This document shows positions 16,771-26,402 of a stretch of DNA of 64,000 bases, one piece after another. How positions within the stretch are numbered: the first letter of the stretch is position 1; each line of letters starts with the position of its first letter. The position numbers were made by a program, and so were the translations under genes. Source of the DNA: JADLHS01 sp036274115 (lineage in GTDB: Bacteria > Verrucomicrobiota > Verrucomicrobiia > Limisphaerales > JADLHS01); the NCBI GenBank assembly GCA_036274115.1, contig DASUGI010000107.1, positions 1-64,000 on the forward strand, read 5' to 3'. The notes under the pieces are model-generated. The model searched no databases. It was not told where the DNA came from and saw only the letters and a program-made list of their open reading frames with translations.

Positions 16771-19700
16771 ATGAAAGCAATTGTCACAAAACTGGTTGCG
16801 AGCACTCTCCTCTACGCGGCCCTCGAGCTCAGTGCCGCGACGCGCTACGTGGATTTGAACAGTGCCAGTCCCACACCGCCTTTCATCTCCTGGGCAACTG
16901 CCGCGACGAACATTCAAGACGCGATTGATGCATCAATGGATGGCGATTTGGTTCTAGTGACGAATGGCGTTTATGCAACCGGGGGACGCCGCGTGGACGG
17001 AAGTGTCCTCACCAACCGGGTTGCCGTGACCAAGGCGATTACGGTTCAAAGTGTAAATGGAGCGGCAACCACCTCCATTGTCGGATATCAGGTGCCTGGA
17101 GCGACCAATGGTAACAATGCCGTCCGCTGTGTGTACCTGGCTGATAACGCAACGCTGATTGGCTTCACTCTAACCAATGGCGCGACCCGAACGTCCGGAT
17201 CGATATTCGACGTTAAAGGCGGTGGCTTGGCCTGCGCCTCAACAAACGCGGTGGCCATTGAATGCATCTTCACCGGCAACGCCGCTTATGATAGCGGCGG
17301 GGGAACATTCTTTGGCACCCTCATATCATGTTCTTTCGTACAGAATTCCTCGAGGCTTTACGGTGGCGGCGCAGCTTTCTCCCTCCTCGTTGACTGTGTT
17401 CTTGAAGGCAATTCCTCTGGTTCCGGCGGTGCTGTTTACGTGAGCGACTGTCACACCTGCACCTTCTCGAACAACCGTGCCGGAAACGGTGGCGCCGCGA
17501 GCTCGGCAAATTTGTATTCCTGCAACCTCACCGGAAACCGGGCCACCGACGCCGGAGCCGCCATCAGTAGCGTGCTTCGAGACTGTTGGATCGAAAAGAA
17601 CACCGCCGACAATTACGGCGGAGCCATCAATGGAGGGACTTTGAGCAATTGCGTCTTGAATGCAAACACGGCTCGCTACGGCGGGGCGAGTTATGGCGGG
17701 GTCTTCACTGACTGTCATTTTTCCGGCAATCGGGCGACCAATTACGCTGGCGCTGCAGCATTTCCGGATTCAATCGTCAACTCGACCATCGTTTCAAACG
17801 TCAGTCTTGGTGATGCCGGGGGAGTCTATTATGGGGCTCTAAGTAACTGCACGATCTCCGGCAATACTTCATCCGGATTCGCCGGCGGCGCCTTCAACGC
17901 CAACTTGACCAACTGTTTGGTGATCAACAATGCCGGGACCTTTGGAGGCGGAGTTTACCAGGGAACTGTTTATCGCGGTCTGATTGGGAGTAACAGCGCC
18001 AGCAGCGGAGGCGGCATGAGAGACAGCACGGCGTTCGACTGTGTCATCACCGGCAACTCTGCTAGCGACGGCGGCGGGAGTCACTCATCCCGATTGGAGA
18101 ATTGCGTTGTGCAGGGTAACACCGGCGTGCTTGGAGGTGGGTCATATTCCGGAAGCATGAGGAATTGTTCGGTCACGGGAAACTTTGCATCGAATTTGGG
18201 AGGCGGCGCCTACAATGCGGTCCTGACCAATTGTACCGTTACCGCCAATTCCGCGGGAACAAATGCTGGTGGCACGTTTAATGGCTCGGCATACAACAGC
18301 ATTATTTATTTCAACACAGCTCCAGGCGCCGGCAGCAACTATGCCGGAGGCACGTTTCGCCATTGCTTTGTGACGCCCTTACCGACTGGCACGGGCAACT
18401 CAGACGCGAGTCCGTTGTTGGCAACCGTCTCGCGGATAAGCAGCGATTCCCCGTGTCGCGGGAGTGGGAGCACGATGTATGCGACCGGCAAAGACATTGA
18501 CGGTGAAGTATGGGGCACGCCGCCAGCGGTCGGTTGCGACGAATTCTATTCCGAGTCCGTTACCGGATCATTGGCCGTAGCGTTGTCTGCTTCCTATGTC
18601 TACGTTCCGATCGGTTTCGAGGTACAGTTTGTCGCAACCATTCTTGGAAACGCGTCGGATCATCAATGGGATTTCGGCGATGGCAATGTAGTCAGCAACC
18701 AACTCTATGTTGCCCATTCATGGACGGCGTCCGGGGACTACATAGTAACGCTGACAGCGTATAATGAAACCTGGCCCAGTGGTGTCAGCACCAATCTGAT
18801 GATTCGCGTGGCAGCTCAACCGATTCACTATGTTGCCGCAGCCAGCTCGAATCCAGTCGCCCCTTATGACTCCTGGCAAACCGCCGCGGTACAAATTCAA
18901 GATGCTATCAACGTTGCGGCACCGGGGGCAGTGGTGCTGGTTACGAATGGAACGTATGCAACGGGAGGAAAAGCATGGTTGGGAGGAGTCACCAACCGAA
19001 TTGCGGTCGACAAAGCCTTGAGCGTGCGAAGTGTCAACGGACCGGAATTTACGTCAATTCAAGGCTATCACGTGCCGGGCACGACGAATGGCATTACCGC
19101 AATTCGCTGCGCCTATTTAGCAGATGGCAGCACTTTGGCGGGCTTTACGCTTTCGAAGGGTGCTACGTGGACCGGCGGCAACTACCCATACCAGGATCAA
19201 AGCGGCGGAGGCGTTTGGTGTATGTCAACCAACGCCTGGATCACCAACTGCATCATCGAGGCAAACACCGCAGAGCAATTCGGAGGCGGCGTTTATCGAG
19301 GCACGCTCAATAATTGTATTATCCGGTCCAATTATTCGTTCACCATCGGCGGCGCTGCGTTTGAAGCCAACTTGAACGAATGTTTGGTACTTGGAAATTA
19401 TGCGCCGTTTGCCGGCGGAGTTGCGTATGGGTCGCTGAAGCAAGGCACAATCAGCTCCAATGTGGCCGCGAGTGGCAGTGGTGGTGGCTGTTTTCGCGCG
19501 ATCGCTATCCAATGTAAAATAACCGGAAACTCGGCGCATACAGGTGGGGGCGACTTTCAGGGCTTCCTGACCAATTGCATCATTTCCCACAACCAGGCGG
19601 GTATGGGCGGGGGCAGCCACGACGGAACCCTCTTTGGCTGCACGTTAGTCGCCAATGAGGCCTCTTCCTCTGGTGCGGGGGCATCGTACGGCACGTTGAT

Positions 19701-21708
19701 CAGTTGCGCCGTGATTGGCAATTCCTGCGGCAACGAAGGCGGCGGCTGTTACAACAGCACCTTGTATCACTGCACCTTGACCGGCAATTCCGCAGAATTT
19801 GGCGGAGGCACTTATGAAGGCAGCGCGTTCAATTCCATTGTCTATTTCAACAGCGCTCGCAGCTACGCAGATAATTATTACTTTGGCTCGATGAATTACA
19901 CCTGCACCACTCCGTTATCGGAAGGCGATGGCAACATCGACACCGATCCGTTAATGGCAAGTGCCGGGTATTTGAGCGTGGAGTCGCCCTGCATCGGCGC
20001 TGGCAGCGTTGATTATGCTTCGGCCGCTGACATTGACAGCGAACCATGGGGCACACCGCCTACAATGGGTTGTGACGAGTTCACCGCCGGAGCGGCTCTC
20101 GGAGACTTGAGCGTGGCCATCGCCGCGAACTACACCAACGTGGCAGTGGGGTTTGAAGTGAAATTGACCGCCAGTATTCTGGGCCACGCATCGGCTAACC
20201 GTTGGAGTTTTGGCGACGGCAGTGGGGTGAGTAATCGTCTGGGCGTTCATCATCTCTGGACCGCGCCAGGTGACTATCCCGTGATCTTGACCGCTTACAA
20301 CGACACTTGGCCGTCAGGAGCCAGCGTCACCACAATTGTCCACGTCGTTCAAGCCAACCTTTTTGTATCCGCCAAGGGCACCAACCCTGTAGCTCCTTTT
20401 AGTTCATGGCAAACTGCTGCAACCAATCTTCAGGATGCATTGGATGCGGCCGCACCGGGATCAACCGTCTGGGTGACGAATGGAACTTATGCCAGTGGTG
20501 GCAAATTAGCGGGCGGCAATCTGACCAATCGCGTCGCGGTTGATCGCTTTTTGGCCCTCCGCAGCGTTAACGGTCCGGAGCACACCCTCATCCGCGGATA
20601 TCAAATGCCCACTTCAACCAACGGCAACGCCGCGGTGCGTTGCGCGTATCTGGCAACGGGTGCGACCCTGGCGGGATTCACGTTGACCGAGGGTGCAACT
20701 CTGCTTGGCGGAGGCGTTGCTGACACCAGTGGAGGTGGGATTTGGTGCGAATCAAAAGACGTGATGGTTTCGAATTGCGTGATTGTGGCGAACTCAGCCA
20801 GGAATGTCGGCGGTGGAGTCTGCTCCGGCTCGCTAAGCCAATGCCAAGTGATTGGAAATGTTGCCGGCGACGATGGCGGCGGCTGTTACCAGAGCGACCT
20901 GGAGAGCTGTGTCGTTGCTGGAAATTATGCCGGCGATGGAGGTGGCGGCTGCTATCAGTCGGTCATTACTAATTCCACTATCGTCGGCAACACCGCGCAC
21001 GACGGCGGGGGTGTCTTCTCTGCCATAGCTTGGAACTCGATCATCCAATATAATCAGGCCCTATCCACCACCCGGAGCAATTACACCGGGGGATTCAGTG
21101 ACGGCACCGGCAGCTACGATAATTGCTGCACCGCGCCACTACCACCTTATGGCATCAATTTTACCAATGAACCAGGCCTGATGAATACCAATGGCTGGGC
21201 GGATTTGCGCCTGCAGCCAACGTCCGCATGTATTAACGCCGGTCAAAACGCCTATGTAACTGGCGCAACAGACCTGGATGGTAATCCACGCATCGCCGGA
21301 GGTACCGTCGACATCGGCGCCTACGAGTATCAAGCACCGGCCTCAAAGTTGTCCTACGCCTGGTTGCAACAGTATGGCCTGTCCACGGACGGTTCGGCGG
21401 ATTTCGTGGATACAGATGGTGACGGCATGAACAATTACGGGGAGTGGCGATCAGACACGGTACCCACCAACGCCTTGTCAGCGCTCAAGATGGTCGGCGC
21501 CACAATGAGTCCCGATGGCGCGACGGTTCGCTGGGAAAGCGTGATTACCCGAAGCTACTGGCTCGAGCGCGCGACAAATCTTGCGATCTCATCACCGTTT
21601 CAAGTGATCGCTACCAACCTCTGGGGCGACTTGGGGACGACAACTTATTCGGACGCCACCGCCACGACCAACGGCGGCCCGTATTTCTATCGCGTCGGCG
21701 TGCAGTAA
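16771..21708 (+). CDS. giant exported beta-helix/PKD protein with three tandem repeats
   Basis: Secreted protein of 1645 residues with a signal peptide (MKAIVTKLVASTLLYAALELSAA). It contains three copies of one module of about 500, 400 and 300 residues. Each module opens with a segment like SWxTAAtNIQDAIDAA...VLVTNGTYATGG...NRVAVDKAL..RSVNG and continues with many right-handed beta-helix rungs of the type NCxIxGNxAxxxGGGxYxG. Two PKD domains (about residues 595-680 and 1107-1192, motifs HQWDFGDGNVVSN and NRWSFGDGSGVSN) separate the modules. The C-terminus carries a Ca-binding DTDGDGMNN motif and a domain common on verrucomicrobial exported proteins. Such proteins bind or cut polysaccharides or act as adhesins; no catalytic residues are recognised. 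Confidence 0.85.
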   Translation: MKAIVTKLVASTLLYAALELSAATRYVDLNSASPTPPFISWATAATNIQDAIDASMDGDLVLVTNGVYATGGRRVDGSVLTNRVAVTKAITVQSVNGAATTSIVGYQVPGATNGNNAVRCVYLADNATLIGFTLTNGATRTSGSIFDVKGGGLACASTNAVAIECIFTGNAAYDSGGGTFFGTLISCSFVQNSSRLYGGGAAFSLLVDCVLEGNSSGSGGAVYVSDCHTCTFSNNRAGNGGAASSANLYSCNLTGNRATDAGAAISSVLRDCWIEKNTADNYGGAINGGTLSNCVLNANTARYGGASYGGVFTDCHFSGNRATNYAGAAAFPDSIVNSTIVSNVSLGDAGGVYYGALSNCTISGNTSSGFAGGAFNANLTNCLVINNAGTFGGGVYQGTVYRGLIGSNSASSGGGMRDSTAFDCVITGNSASDGGGSHSSRLENCVVQGNTGVLGGGSYSGSMRNCSVTGNFASNLGGGAYNAVLTNCTVTANSAGTNAGGTFNGSAYNSIIYFNTAPGAGSNYAGGTFRHCFVTPLPTGTGNSDASPLLATVSRISSDSPCRGSGSTMYATGKDIDGEVWGTPPAVGCDEFYSESVTGSLAVALSASYVYVPIGFEVQFVATILGNASDHQWDFGDGNVVSNQLYVAHSWTASGDYIVTLTAYNETWPSGVSTNLMIRVAAQPIHYVAAASSNPVAPYDSWQTAAVQIQDAINVAAPGAVVLVTNGTYATGGKAWLGGVTNRIAVDKALSVRSVNGPEFTSIQGYHVPGTTNGITAIRCAYLADGSTLAGFTLSKGATWTGGNYPYQDQSGGGVWCMSTNAWITNCIIEANTAEQFGGGVYRGTLNNCIIRSNYSFTIGGAAFEANLNECLVLGNYAPFAGGVAYGSLKQGTISSNVAASGSGGGCFRAIAIQCKITGNSAHTGGGDFQGFLTNCIISHNQAGMGGGSHDGTLFGCTLVANEASSSGAGASYGTLISCAVIGNSCGNEGGGCYNSTLYHCTLTGNSAEFGGGTYEGSAFNSIVYFNSARSYADNYYFGSMNYTCTTPLSEGDGNIDTDPLMASAGYLSVESPCIGAGSVDYASAADIDSEPWGTPPTMGCDEFTAGAALGDLSVAIAANYTNVAVGFEVKLTASILGHASANRWSFGDGSGVSNRLGVHHLWTAPGDYPVILTAYNDTWPSGASVTTIVHVVQANLFVSAKGTNPVAPFSSWQTAATNLQDALDAAAPGSTVWVTNGTYASGGKLAGGNLTNRVAVDRFLALRSVNGPEHTLIRGYQMPTSTNGNAAVRCAYLATGATLAGFTLTEGATLLGGGVADTSGGGIWCESKDVMVSNCVIVANSARNVGGGVCSGSLSQCQVIGNVAGDDGGGCYQSDLESCVVAGNYAGDGGGGCYQSVITNSTIVGNTAHDGGGVFSAIAWNSIIQYNQALSTTRSNYTGGFSDGTGSYDNCCTAPLPPYGINFTNEPGLMNTNGWADLRLQPTSACINAGQNAYVTGATDLDGNPRIAGGTVDIGAYEYQAPASKLSYAWLQQYGLSTDGSADFVDTDGDGMNNYGEWRSDTVPTNALSALKMVGATMSPDGATVRWESVITRSYWLERATNLAISSPFQVIATNLWGDLGTTTYSDATATTNGGPYFYRVGVQ

Positions 21709-21778
21709 GCTCTTTTTTGAAGCAGTCGATGTTCCGCGTTGCCATCACGCCACGCTGAATTAACATCAGCGCCAATCT

Positions 21779-22534
21779 ATGGCTTTGACGCAAACAGCTT
21801 CGCCCGCCGCACGCGCGGACGGCCGGTCGGCAAATCAACTGCGACCGATCACGTTCAAAAACAACATCGCGCCCTATGCGACCGGTTCAACGTTGATCGA
21901 ATGGGGCAACACGCGGGTGATTTGCGGGGTGACGATTGAGGAGAATGTGCCGCGCTGGATGAAGGAACAGGACGTCACGGGCGGGTGGATCACCGCGGAG
22001 TATTCCATGCTCCCCTACTCCACCTTGCAACGAAAACCCCGTGACATCACCAAGGGCCGGATCGATGGCCGTTCGCAGGAGATTCAGCGTCTGATTGGCC
22101 GGGCCATGCGCGCCACGCTGGATTTGGAGAAACTTGGACAACGCACCATCTGCGTGGATTGCGACGTCCTGCAGGCCGACGGCGGCACCCGCACCGCGGC
22201 CATCACCGGGGCCTATGTCGCGCTGGTCATCGCCATTCGACGGCTCATCGCCAGCGGCAAGCTGGCGGAAAATCCGATTCTGCACGCGGTCGCCGCGGTG
22301 AGCGTCGGCATTGTCGATGGGAAAGCGCTTTGTGATTTGTGCTACACGGAAGATGCGGCCGCCGCCGTGGACTTCAATCTCGTGATGAACTCGGCGGGCG
22401 AATTCATTGAACTCCAGGGCACCGGCGAGGAGGCCACGTTCACGGACGCGCAACTTGCCGAACTACTCATGCTGGGCAAATCCGGCGTACGACAGTTGCT
22501 GGAGGTCCAGGAAGCCGCCTTGGCTCGGGCCTAG
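21779..22534 (+). CDS. rph: ribonuclease PH
   Basis: Phosphorolytic 3'-5' exoribonuclease that trims tRNA 3' ends. The 251 residues match the usual length. Features are RADGRSANQLRPITF at the start, the STLIEWGNTRVICGVTIEE strand, GWITAEYSMLPYSTLQR, the phosphate-binding RIDGRSQEIQRLIGRA and a catalytic-site strand TICVDCDVLQADGGTRTAAITGA. Here the start matches the family, with about 10 extra residues before the conserved core. It begins a probable rph - histidine phosphatase - prmA cluster. RNase PH is a general housekeeping gene often next to non-canonical purine NTP pyrophosphatase, which is absent here. Confidence 0.95.
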   Translation: MALTQTASPAARADGRSANQLRPITFKNNIAPYATGSTLIEWGNTRVICGVTIEENVPRWMKEQDVTGGWITAEYSMLPYSTLQRKPRDITKGRIDGRSQEIQRLIGRAMRATLDLEKLGQRTICVDCDVLQADGGTRTAAITGAYVALVIAIRRLIASGKLAENPILHAVAAVSVGIVDGKALCDLCYTEDAAAAVDFNLVMNSAGEFIELQGTGEEATFTDAQLAELLMLGKSGVRQLLEVQEAALARA

Positions 22535-22571
22535 CTGGAGATTTTACAGCTGGTCTACCTTTTGTTGTTTG

Positions 22572-23195
22572 ATGGATACCGTCACCACTCTTTATCTCAT
22601 TCGTCACGCGGAAGTGGAAGCGAGCTATCAAGGCGTCTTTGGCGGACGCATTGACATGGACATCTCGCCGCGCGGCCACGAGCAAGCCGCGGCGCTGGCG
22701 CGTTATCTCAAGCGCAAGAAGTTCGACGCCATTTACGCCAGCCCGATGAAACGCGTGCAGCAGACCCTGTCTCCGTACGCGAACAATGGCGGGCCGAAAC
22801 CAGTCCTCATCGACAACTTCCGCGAAGTGCATTTTGGCGATTGGACCGGCCTGACTTTTGCGCAGGTGTTGGAACGCTTCGGCGCCCGCGCCTCGTCATG
22901 GCTGGATCAACTGGTGGCCGGCACGATTCCCCATGCTGAAACGGCGGCAGCCTATCGCAACCGAATCGAACCGCCCGTGCGGGAGATTCTCAAGAAGCAT
23001 TCCGGCCAGCACGTGGCGGTGTTCTGCCACGGCGGCGTCATTCGCCAAATCCTTTCCATCCTGATCGAGATTCCTTTGGCCAGGACGGCCGGATTCGAAA
23101 TTGATTATGCCAGTCTTACTGAAGTTGAGATTTTTCCGCACCGGGCGGAAGTTCGATTGCTTAACTTCACACCCTGGCGCGACTTCGAGTCATGA
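22572..23195 (+). CDS. histidine phosphatase family protein (phosphoglycerate mutase-like)
   Basis: Cytoplasmic protein of 207 residues of the branch-1 histidine phosphatases. It has the phospho-acceptor motif LIRHAE (9-14), SPMKRVQQT, the substrate Glu region REVHFGDWTGLTF and a late catalytic His in VAVFCHGGVIRQIL. Members include phosphoglycerate mutases, alpha-ribazole phosphatase and broad phosphatases. The FGDWTG motif resembles CobC/GpmB-like phosphatases, and no cobalamin genes are nearby, so the substrate stays open. The ATG at 22572 is chosen; an upstream frame overlapping rph is rejected. Its stop overlaps the prmA start by 4 bases (ATGA), so the two are translationally coupled. 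Confidence 0.88.
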   Translation: MDTVTTLYLIRHAEVEASYQGVFGGRIDMDISPRGHEQAAALARYLKRKKFDAIYASPMKRVQQTLSPYANNGGPKPVLIDNFREVHFGDWTGLTFAQVLERFGARASSWLDQLVAGTIPHAETAAAYRNRIEPPVREILKKHSGQHVAVFCHGGVIRQILSILIEIPLARTAGFEIDYASLTEVEIFPHRAEVRLLNFTPWRDFES

Positions 23196-24094
23196 AGCGC
23201 GCAACCCTCTGGAAGGCATCCGTGGTCACCACGGCCGAGGCGGAGGATGCCGTCGCTGAACGGCTCGCCGCCCATTTTGCGCCCCGTCCTTCGTCCTACA
23301 CTGACGTGGAAACCGGCCACACGACCGTCTCCGCGTACACGAGCACCCGACCAAAGCAAATCCCCTCCGTCAAACGCGCGCTCCGCTCCGGCCTGAACGA
23401 AATCAAGGCCTGTGGGCTCAACCTCGGCCCGGCCATCATCACGATTCAAAGGCTGCCTCGGAAAAACTGGGCGGAATCCTGGAAAAGTCACTTCAAGCCG
23501 ATTGAGATTGGCAAACGTTTGTTGGTGAAACCGAGTTGGATTCGGCGCTCCCCGGAACGTGGACAAGTTGTGATTGTTCTCGATCCCGGGCTGAGCTTTG
23601 GCACGGGGCAACATCCGACCACCGAGTTTTGTTTACGCGAACTGGTGAAGCGACATGACGGGGCACGCCAGCAGTCATTGCTCGACATCGGGACGGGCTC
23701 AGGGATTCTTGCCATCGCCGCGGCGAAGCTCGGTTATGCCCCCGTTCACGCTTTCGATTACGACCCGCAATCAGTCCTGGTAGCAAAAGAGAATGCCCGG
23801 AAGAACCGTGTCGCGGACCAGGTCAAGGTCACCCGCGCCGATCTCACGAAGCTCCCCCGTCGCAGTAGCCAGCAATACGACATGGTCTGCGCCAACTTGC
23901 TGGCAAACATCCTGATTGCAGAGCGCGACCGGATTCTTGCTCGCGTAAAATCTGACGGCGTGCTGGTCGTGGCGGGAATTTTGAAACGCGAGTTCAGGGA
24001 AGTGCGACGCGCCTACGAAGCGGACGGCTGTCGATTGGTCGCGAGCAAGTCACGTAAGGAATGGTGTTCTGGAACGTTCTTCGCAAGGACGTAG
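23192..24094 (+). CDS. prmA: ribosomal protein L11 methyltransferase
   Basis: SAM-dependent methyltransferase of 300 residues that trimethylates L11. The N-terminal substrate-binding part contains LPRKNWAESWKSHFKPIEIG, the family hallmark. It is followed by PGLSFGTGQHPTT, the SAM-binding motif LLDIGTGSGILAIAA (near residue 164), AFDYDPQSVLVAKEN and the catalytic-side DMVCANLLANIL. The protein ends with a GWCSG-like element (EWCSGTFF). The ATG overlaps the stop of the phosphatase gene. Coupling with a histidine phosphatase is unusual but has no obvious functional meaning. Confidence 0.93.
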   Translation: MKRATLWKASVVTTAEAEDAVAERLAAHFAPRPSSYTDVETGHTTVSAYTSTRPKQIPSVKRALRSGLNEIKACGLNLGPAIITIQRLPRKNWAESWKSHFKPIEIGKRLLVKPSWIRRSPERGQVVIVLDPGLSFGTGQHPTTEFCLRELVKRHDGARQQSLLDIGTGSGILAIAAAKLGYAPVHAFDYDPQSVLVAKENARKNRVADQVKVTRADLTKLPRRSSQQYDMVCANLLANILIAERDRILARVKSDGVLVVAGILKREFREVRRAYEADGCRLVASKSRKEWCSGTFFART

Positions 24095-24213
24095 CGACAC
24101 ACCTGCCTCCTCGTCCATAGCCTTTGCAGTTGACCAGGGTTCATACCACCTATACAAACGCACGTAATACCGGGGCATTAGATTTTCGTGGTTAATCTTT
24201 CCTGCAATTCGGA

Positions 24214-24720
24214 GTGCCAGGCTATGAGACGGGAGCCACTCAAACCCGAGTCACCCTTGCGAAGGGCGTTCCCCACGGGGCTGGCCCAGACCTGCATCCA
24301 GTACGTGGGGCGGGACCTTTGGGTGAGGTTGGTATCGGGATGGGCATGGGGTACTACATTGAGGGTCTTCAGCAGCAGAAGTGTAACTCCGGACGCATGA
24401 TTGCCAGGGTGCAGAGTTTTTTTGAATGCGATGGCCGTTTGAGAGGTTTCACAAGCATTGTGCATGGGGAGGGGCACCTGCTCGATGGACTGAATGCAGT
24501 ATTCTTCACGATGTCGGATGGTGAAAATCTTGATTTTCGAGAAAACATCTGCATGGCGTGGGGAGCTCGTTTCGGCCAGCGGGAACCGCTCACTGCCACC
24601 GGGGTCATACCGGACTTCGATGAAGGACACGTCTATCTCGGTTACGCAACTGTCTTCGAGGATGAGGAGTTTCTAGTGTTGTGTCACAGACAAAACTTTA
24701 CAATCTCAGAGTGGTTCTAA
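24214..24720 (+). CDS. hypothetical protein, orphan
   Basis: An open frame of 168 codons begins with GTG at 24214; internal ATGs at 24340 and 24397 are possible starts. The second half looks protein-like: acidic and aromatic, for example SIVHGEGHLLDGLNAVFF, RENICMAWGARFG and VYLGYATVFEDEEFLVL. The first 45 codons are Gly/Pro-rich and less convincing. No family is recognised. Base composition here is lower in G+C than in the neighbouring genes, which could reflect transfer. A 150-codon frame on the opposite strand (24178-24630) competes, but its composition (His, Thr, Ser, scattered Cys) is less protein-like. It stands alone between prmA and the convergent APC permease gene. Confidence 0.4.
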   Translation: MPGYETGATQTRVTLAKGVPHGAGPDLHPVRGAGPLGEVGIGMGMGYYIEGLQQQKCNSGRMIARVQSFFECDGRLRGFTSIVHGEGHLLDGLNAVFFTMSDGENLDFRENICMAWGARFGQREPLTATGVIPDFDEGHVYLGYATVFEDEEFLVLCHRQNFTISEWF

Positions 24721-24818
24721 CTGGGTCGTTTCATTGTAAAGCCAGCACTGTTACAGCACACTAGAAAGATGTCAGGAGCGACTCAACAAGAGCGACCCGG
24801 GAAGGCAGAAGAAATAGC

Positions 24819-26297
24819 TCACTCAGAAGGTTTAGCCGCTAGGGCGACTCGCCTGCTTCGATAGAAGAAATAGATCGGCGTGCCAATCAGCACGAGTGCG
24901 GTGCCAAAGACGGAGTTGATTAATGCCGGTTTACCGTCGGCGACCGCCGCGCGATAGGTCGCCAGGTCGTTGTAAAACGTGAGGCCCAGAAAGGCCAGCG
25001 CGAAGAGGATAAACACCCACGGCACGACGGGATACCCGGGCACTTTGTAGCCGCGCGGGGCCTCAGGCATTTTCCTGCGCATCACGAACACACCGTACGC
25101 GCCTGCGGCGTAGAAAATCCACGTCACGAAGATGAGCGTATCCGTCAGCATGTCGAAGGTGCCGCTGAACAATAGCAACACACTCCATACACCCTGTACC
25201 ACCAATGATGCCGCCGGCGTGTGAAAGCGGGGATGCACGTTGCCGAGGAAGCGCGGGAAGACGTTCTTCTGCGCCATGGAAAAATAAACTCGTGCCGTGG
25301 CAAGGATGATGGCGTTGACCGTGCCGAACGTGGAGAGCATCACCAGTCCCGCGACCCAGAAGCCGCCATTCGTGAAGATCTTTGCCGCCACGGTCGCCGC
25401 CACCAGCCGGGACTTCGCCATGGCGTCAATCGGCAGCACCCAGAGATAAGCGAGGTTCATCAACAAATAAATCGCCGTCACGATCACCATGCCCCAGACC
25501 AGTCCGAGCGGGATGTTGCGCTGGGGCTGTTTCACTTCACCCGCGATGTAAGTGAGCTTGTTCCAGCCATCGTAGGCCCAGAACGCACCGTTCAATGCGG
25601 CCGCGATTCCGGCGAACCACGCCAGTCCAGTCAATTCAACTTTGGTGCTGTCCGTGGTGAAGTGGGCCATGCTGGGGCCGGTCGGCAGTAGAAATGCCCC
25701 CAGCACCAGCAGCAACATTGCGATGACTTTGGCCACCGTGAAAATGTTTTGCACCAATCCACCGAAGCGGACCCCCAGATAATTCACCGCGGTCAGCAGA
25801 ATGATCAAAACGGCCGCCACGCCTTTCGTGCCGATTTCCTTCAGCGGCGTGATGTCGCCAATGAACGGCAGGTGAAACGACCACGTGGCAATCGCCTCCG
25901 AAAACTCCGGCAGCACGACGAATTGCGTCGAGTACTCCGCAAACACGTAGGCGACGGCGGCAATCGAGCCGCATTGGATGATGGCGAAGAGGGCCCAGCC
26001 GTAGAGAAACGCGAAAAACGGTCCATACATCCGCTCGAAATAAACGTACTGCCCGCCCGTCTCCGGAATGAAACTCGCAATCTCCGCATTCGTCAGGGCG
26101 CCCAACAGGGTGATGACTCCGGCCAGAATCCAGACGAACAACAACAGTTCCGGCGAACCGAGTTGGGCCGCCATGACGCTGGATTTTTTGAAGATACCCG
26201 AACCAATCACCCCACCGACCACGAGCATCACGGTGGAAAACAAACCAAGCGTCGGCAACAATCCGGGACGCGACGGCGACTGGTCAGGCCTGCTCAT
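24819..26297 (-). CDS. APC-superfamily amino acid permease
   Basis: Inner-membrane transporter of 492 residues with 12 predicted helices. TM1 carries the substrate-gating VGGVIGSGIFKKSS (the GxG motif of APC/LAT proteins), TM2-3 carry EIASFIPETGGQYVYFERMYG, and TM6 carries AFWAYDGWNKLTYIAGEVK, a signature shared with LAT exchangers and the Ser/Thr exchanger SteT. It probably takes up or exchanges neutral amino acids by proton symport or antiport; the specificity is not readable. The ATG at 26297 is divergent to the TatD gene with 105 bases between them, which must hold both promoters. Confidence 0.88.
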   Translation of the reverse strand: MSRPDQSPSRPGLLPTLGLFSTVMLVVGGVIGSGIFKKSSVMAAQLGSPELLLFVWILAGVITLLGALTNAEIASFIPETGGQYVYFERMYGPFFAFLYGWALFAIIQCGSIAAVAYVFAEYSTQFVVLPEFSEAIATWSFHLPFIGDITPLKEIGTKGVAAVLIILLTAVNYLGVRFGGLVQNIFTVAKVIAMLLLVLGAFLLPTGPSMAHFTTDSTKVELTGLAWFAGIAAALNGAFWAYDGWNKLTYIAGEVKQPQRNIPLGLVWGMVIVTAIYLLMNLAYLWVLPIDAMAKSRLVAATVAAKIFTNGGFWVAGLVMLSTFGTVNAIILATARVYFSMAQKNVFPRFLGNVHPRFHTPAASLVVQGVWSVLLLFSGTFDMLTDTLIFVTWIFYAAGAYGVFVMRRKMPEAPRGYKVPGYPVVPWVFILFALAFLGLTFYNDLATYRAAVADGKPALINSVFGTALVLIGTPIYFFYRSRRVALAAKPSE

Positions 26298-26402
26298 GCC
26301 GCGAGAGTGTGGAGGAAATCCATTTGGAGGACAGCATCAAACGTGAGTTTGCGCTTGGAAAAGCGAAGTGCACCGAAGAGTTTATCCAAAGTGTCCGGTG
26401 CA

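Noticed and set aside
24178..24630. 150-codon minus-strand frame opposite the orphan gene
   Set aside because: Weaker composition than the plus-strand frame and no recognisable domain; kept only as an alternative.
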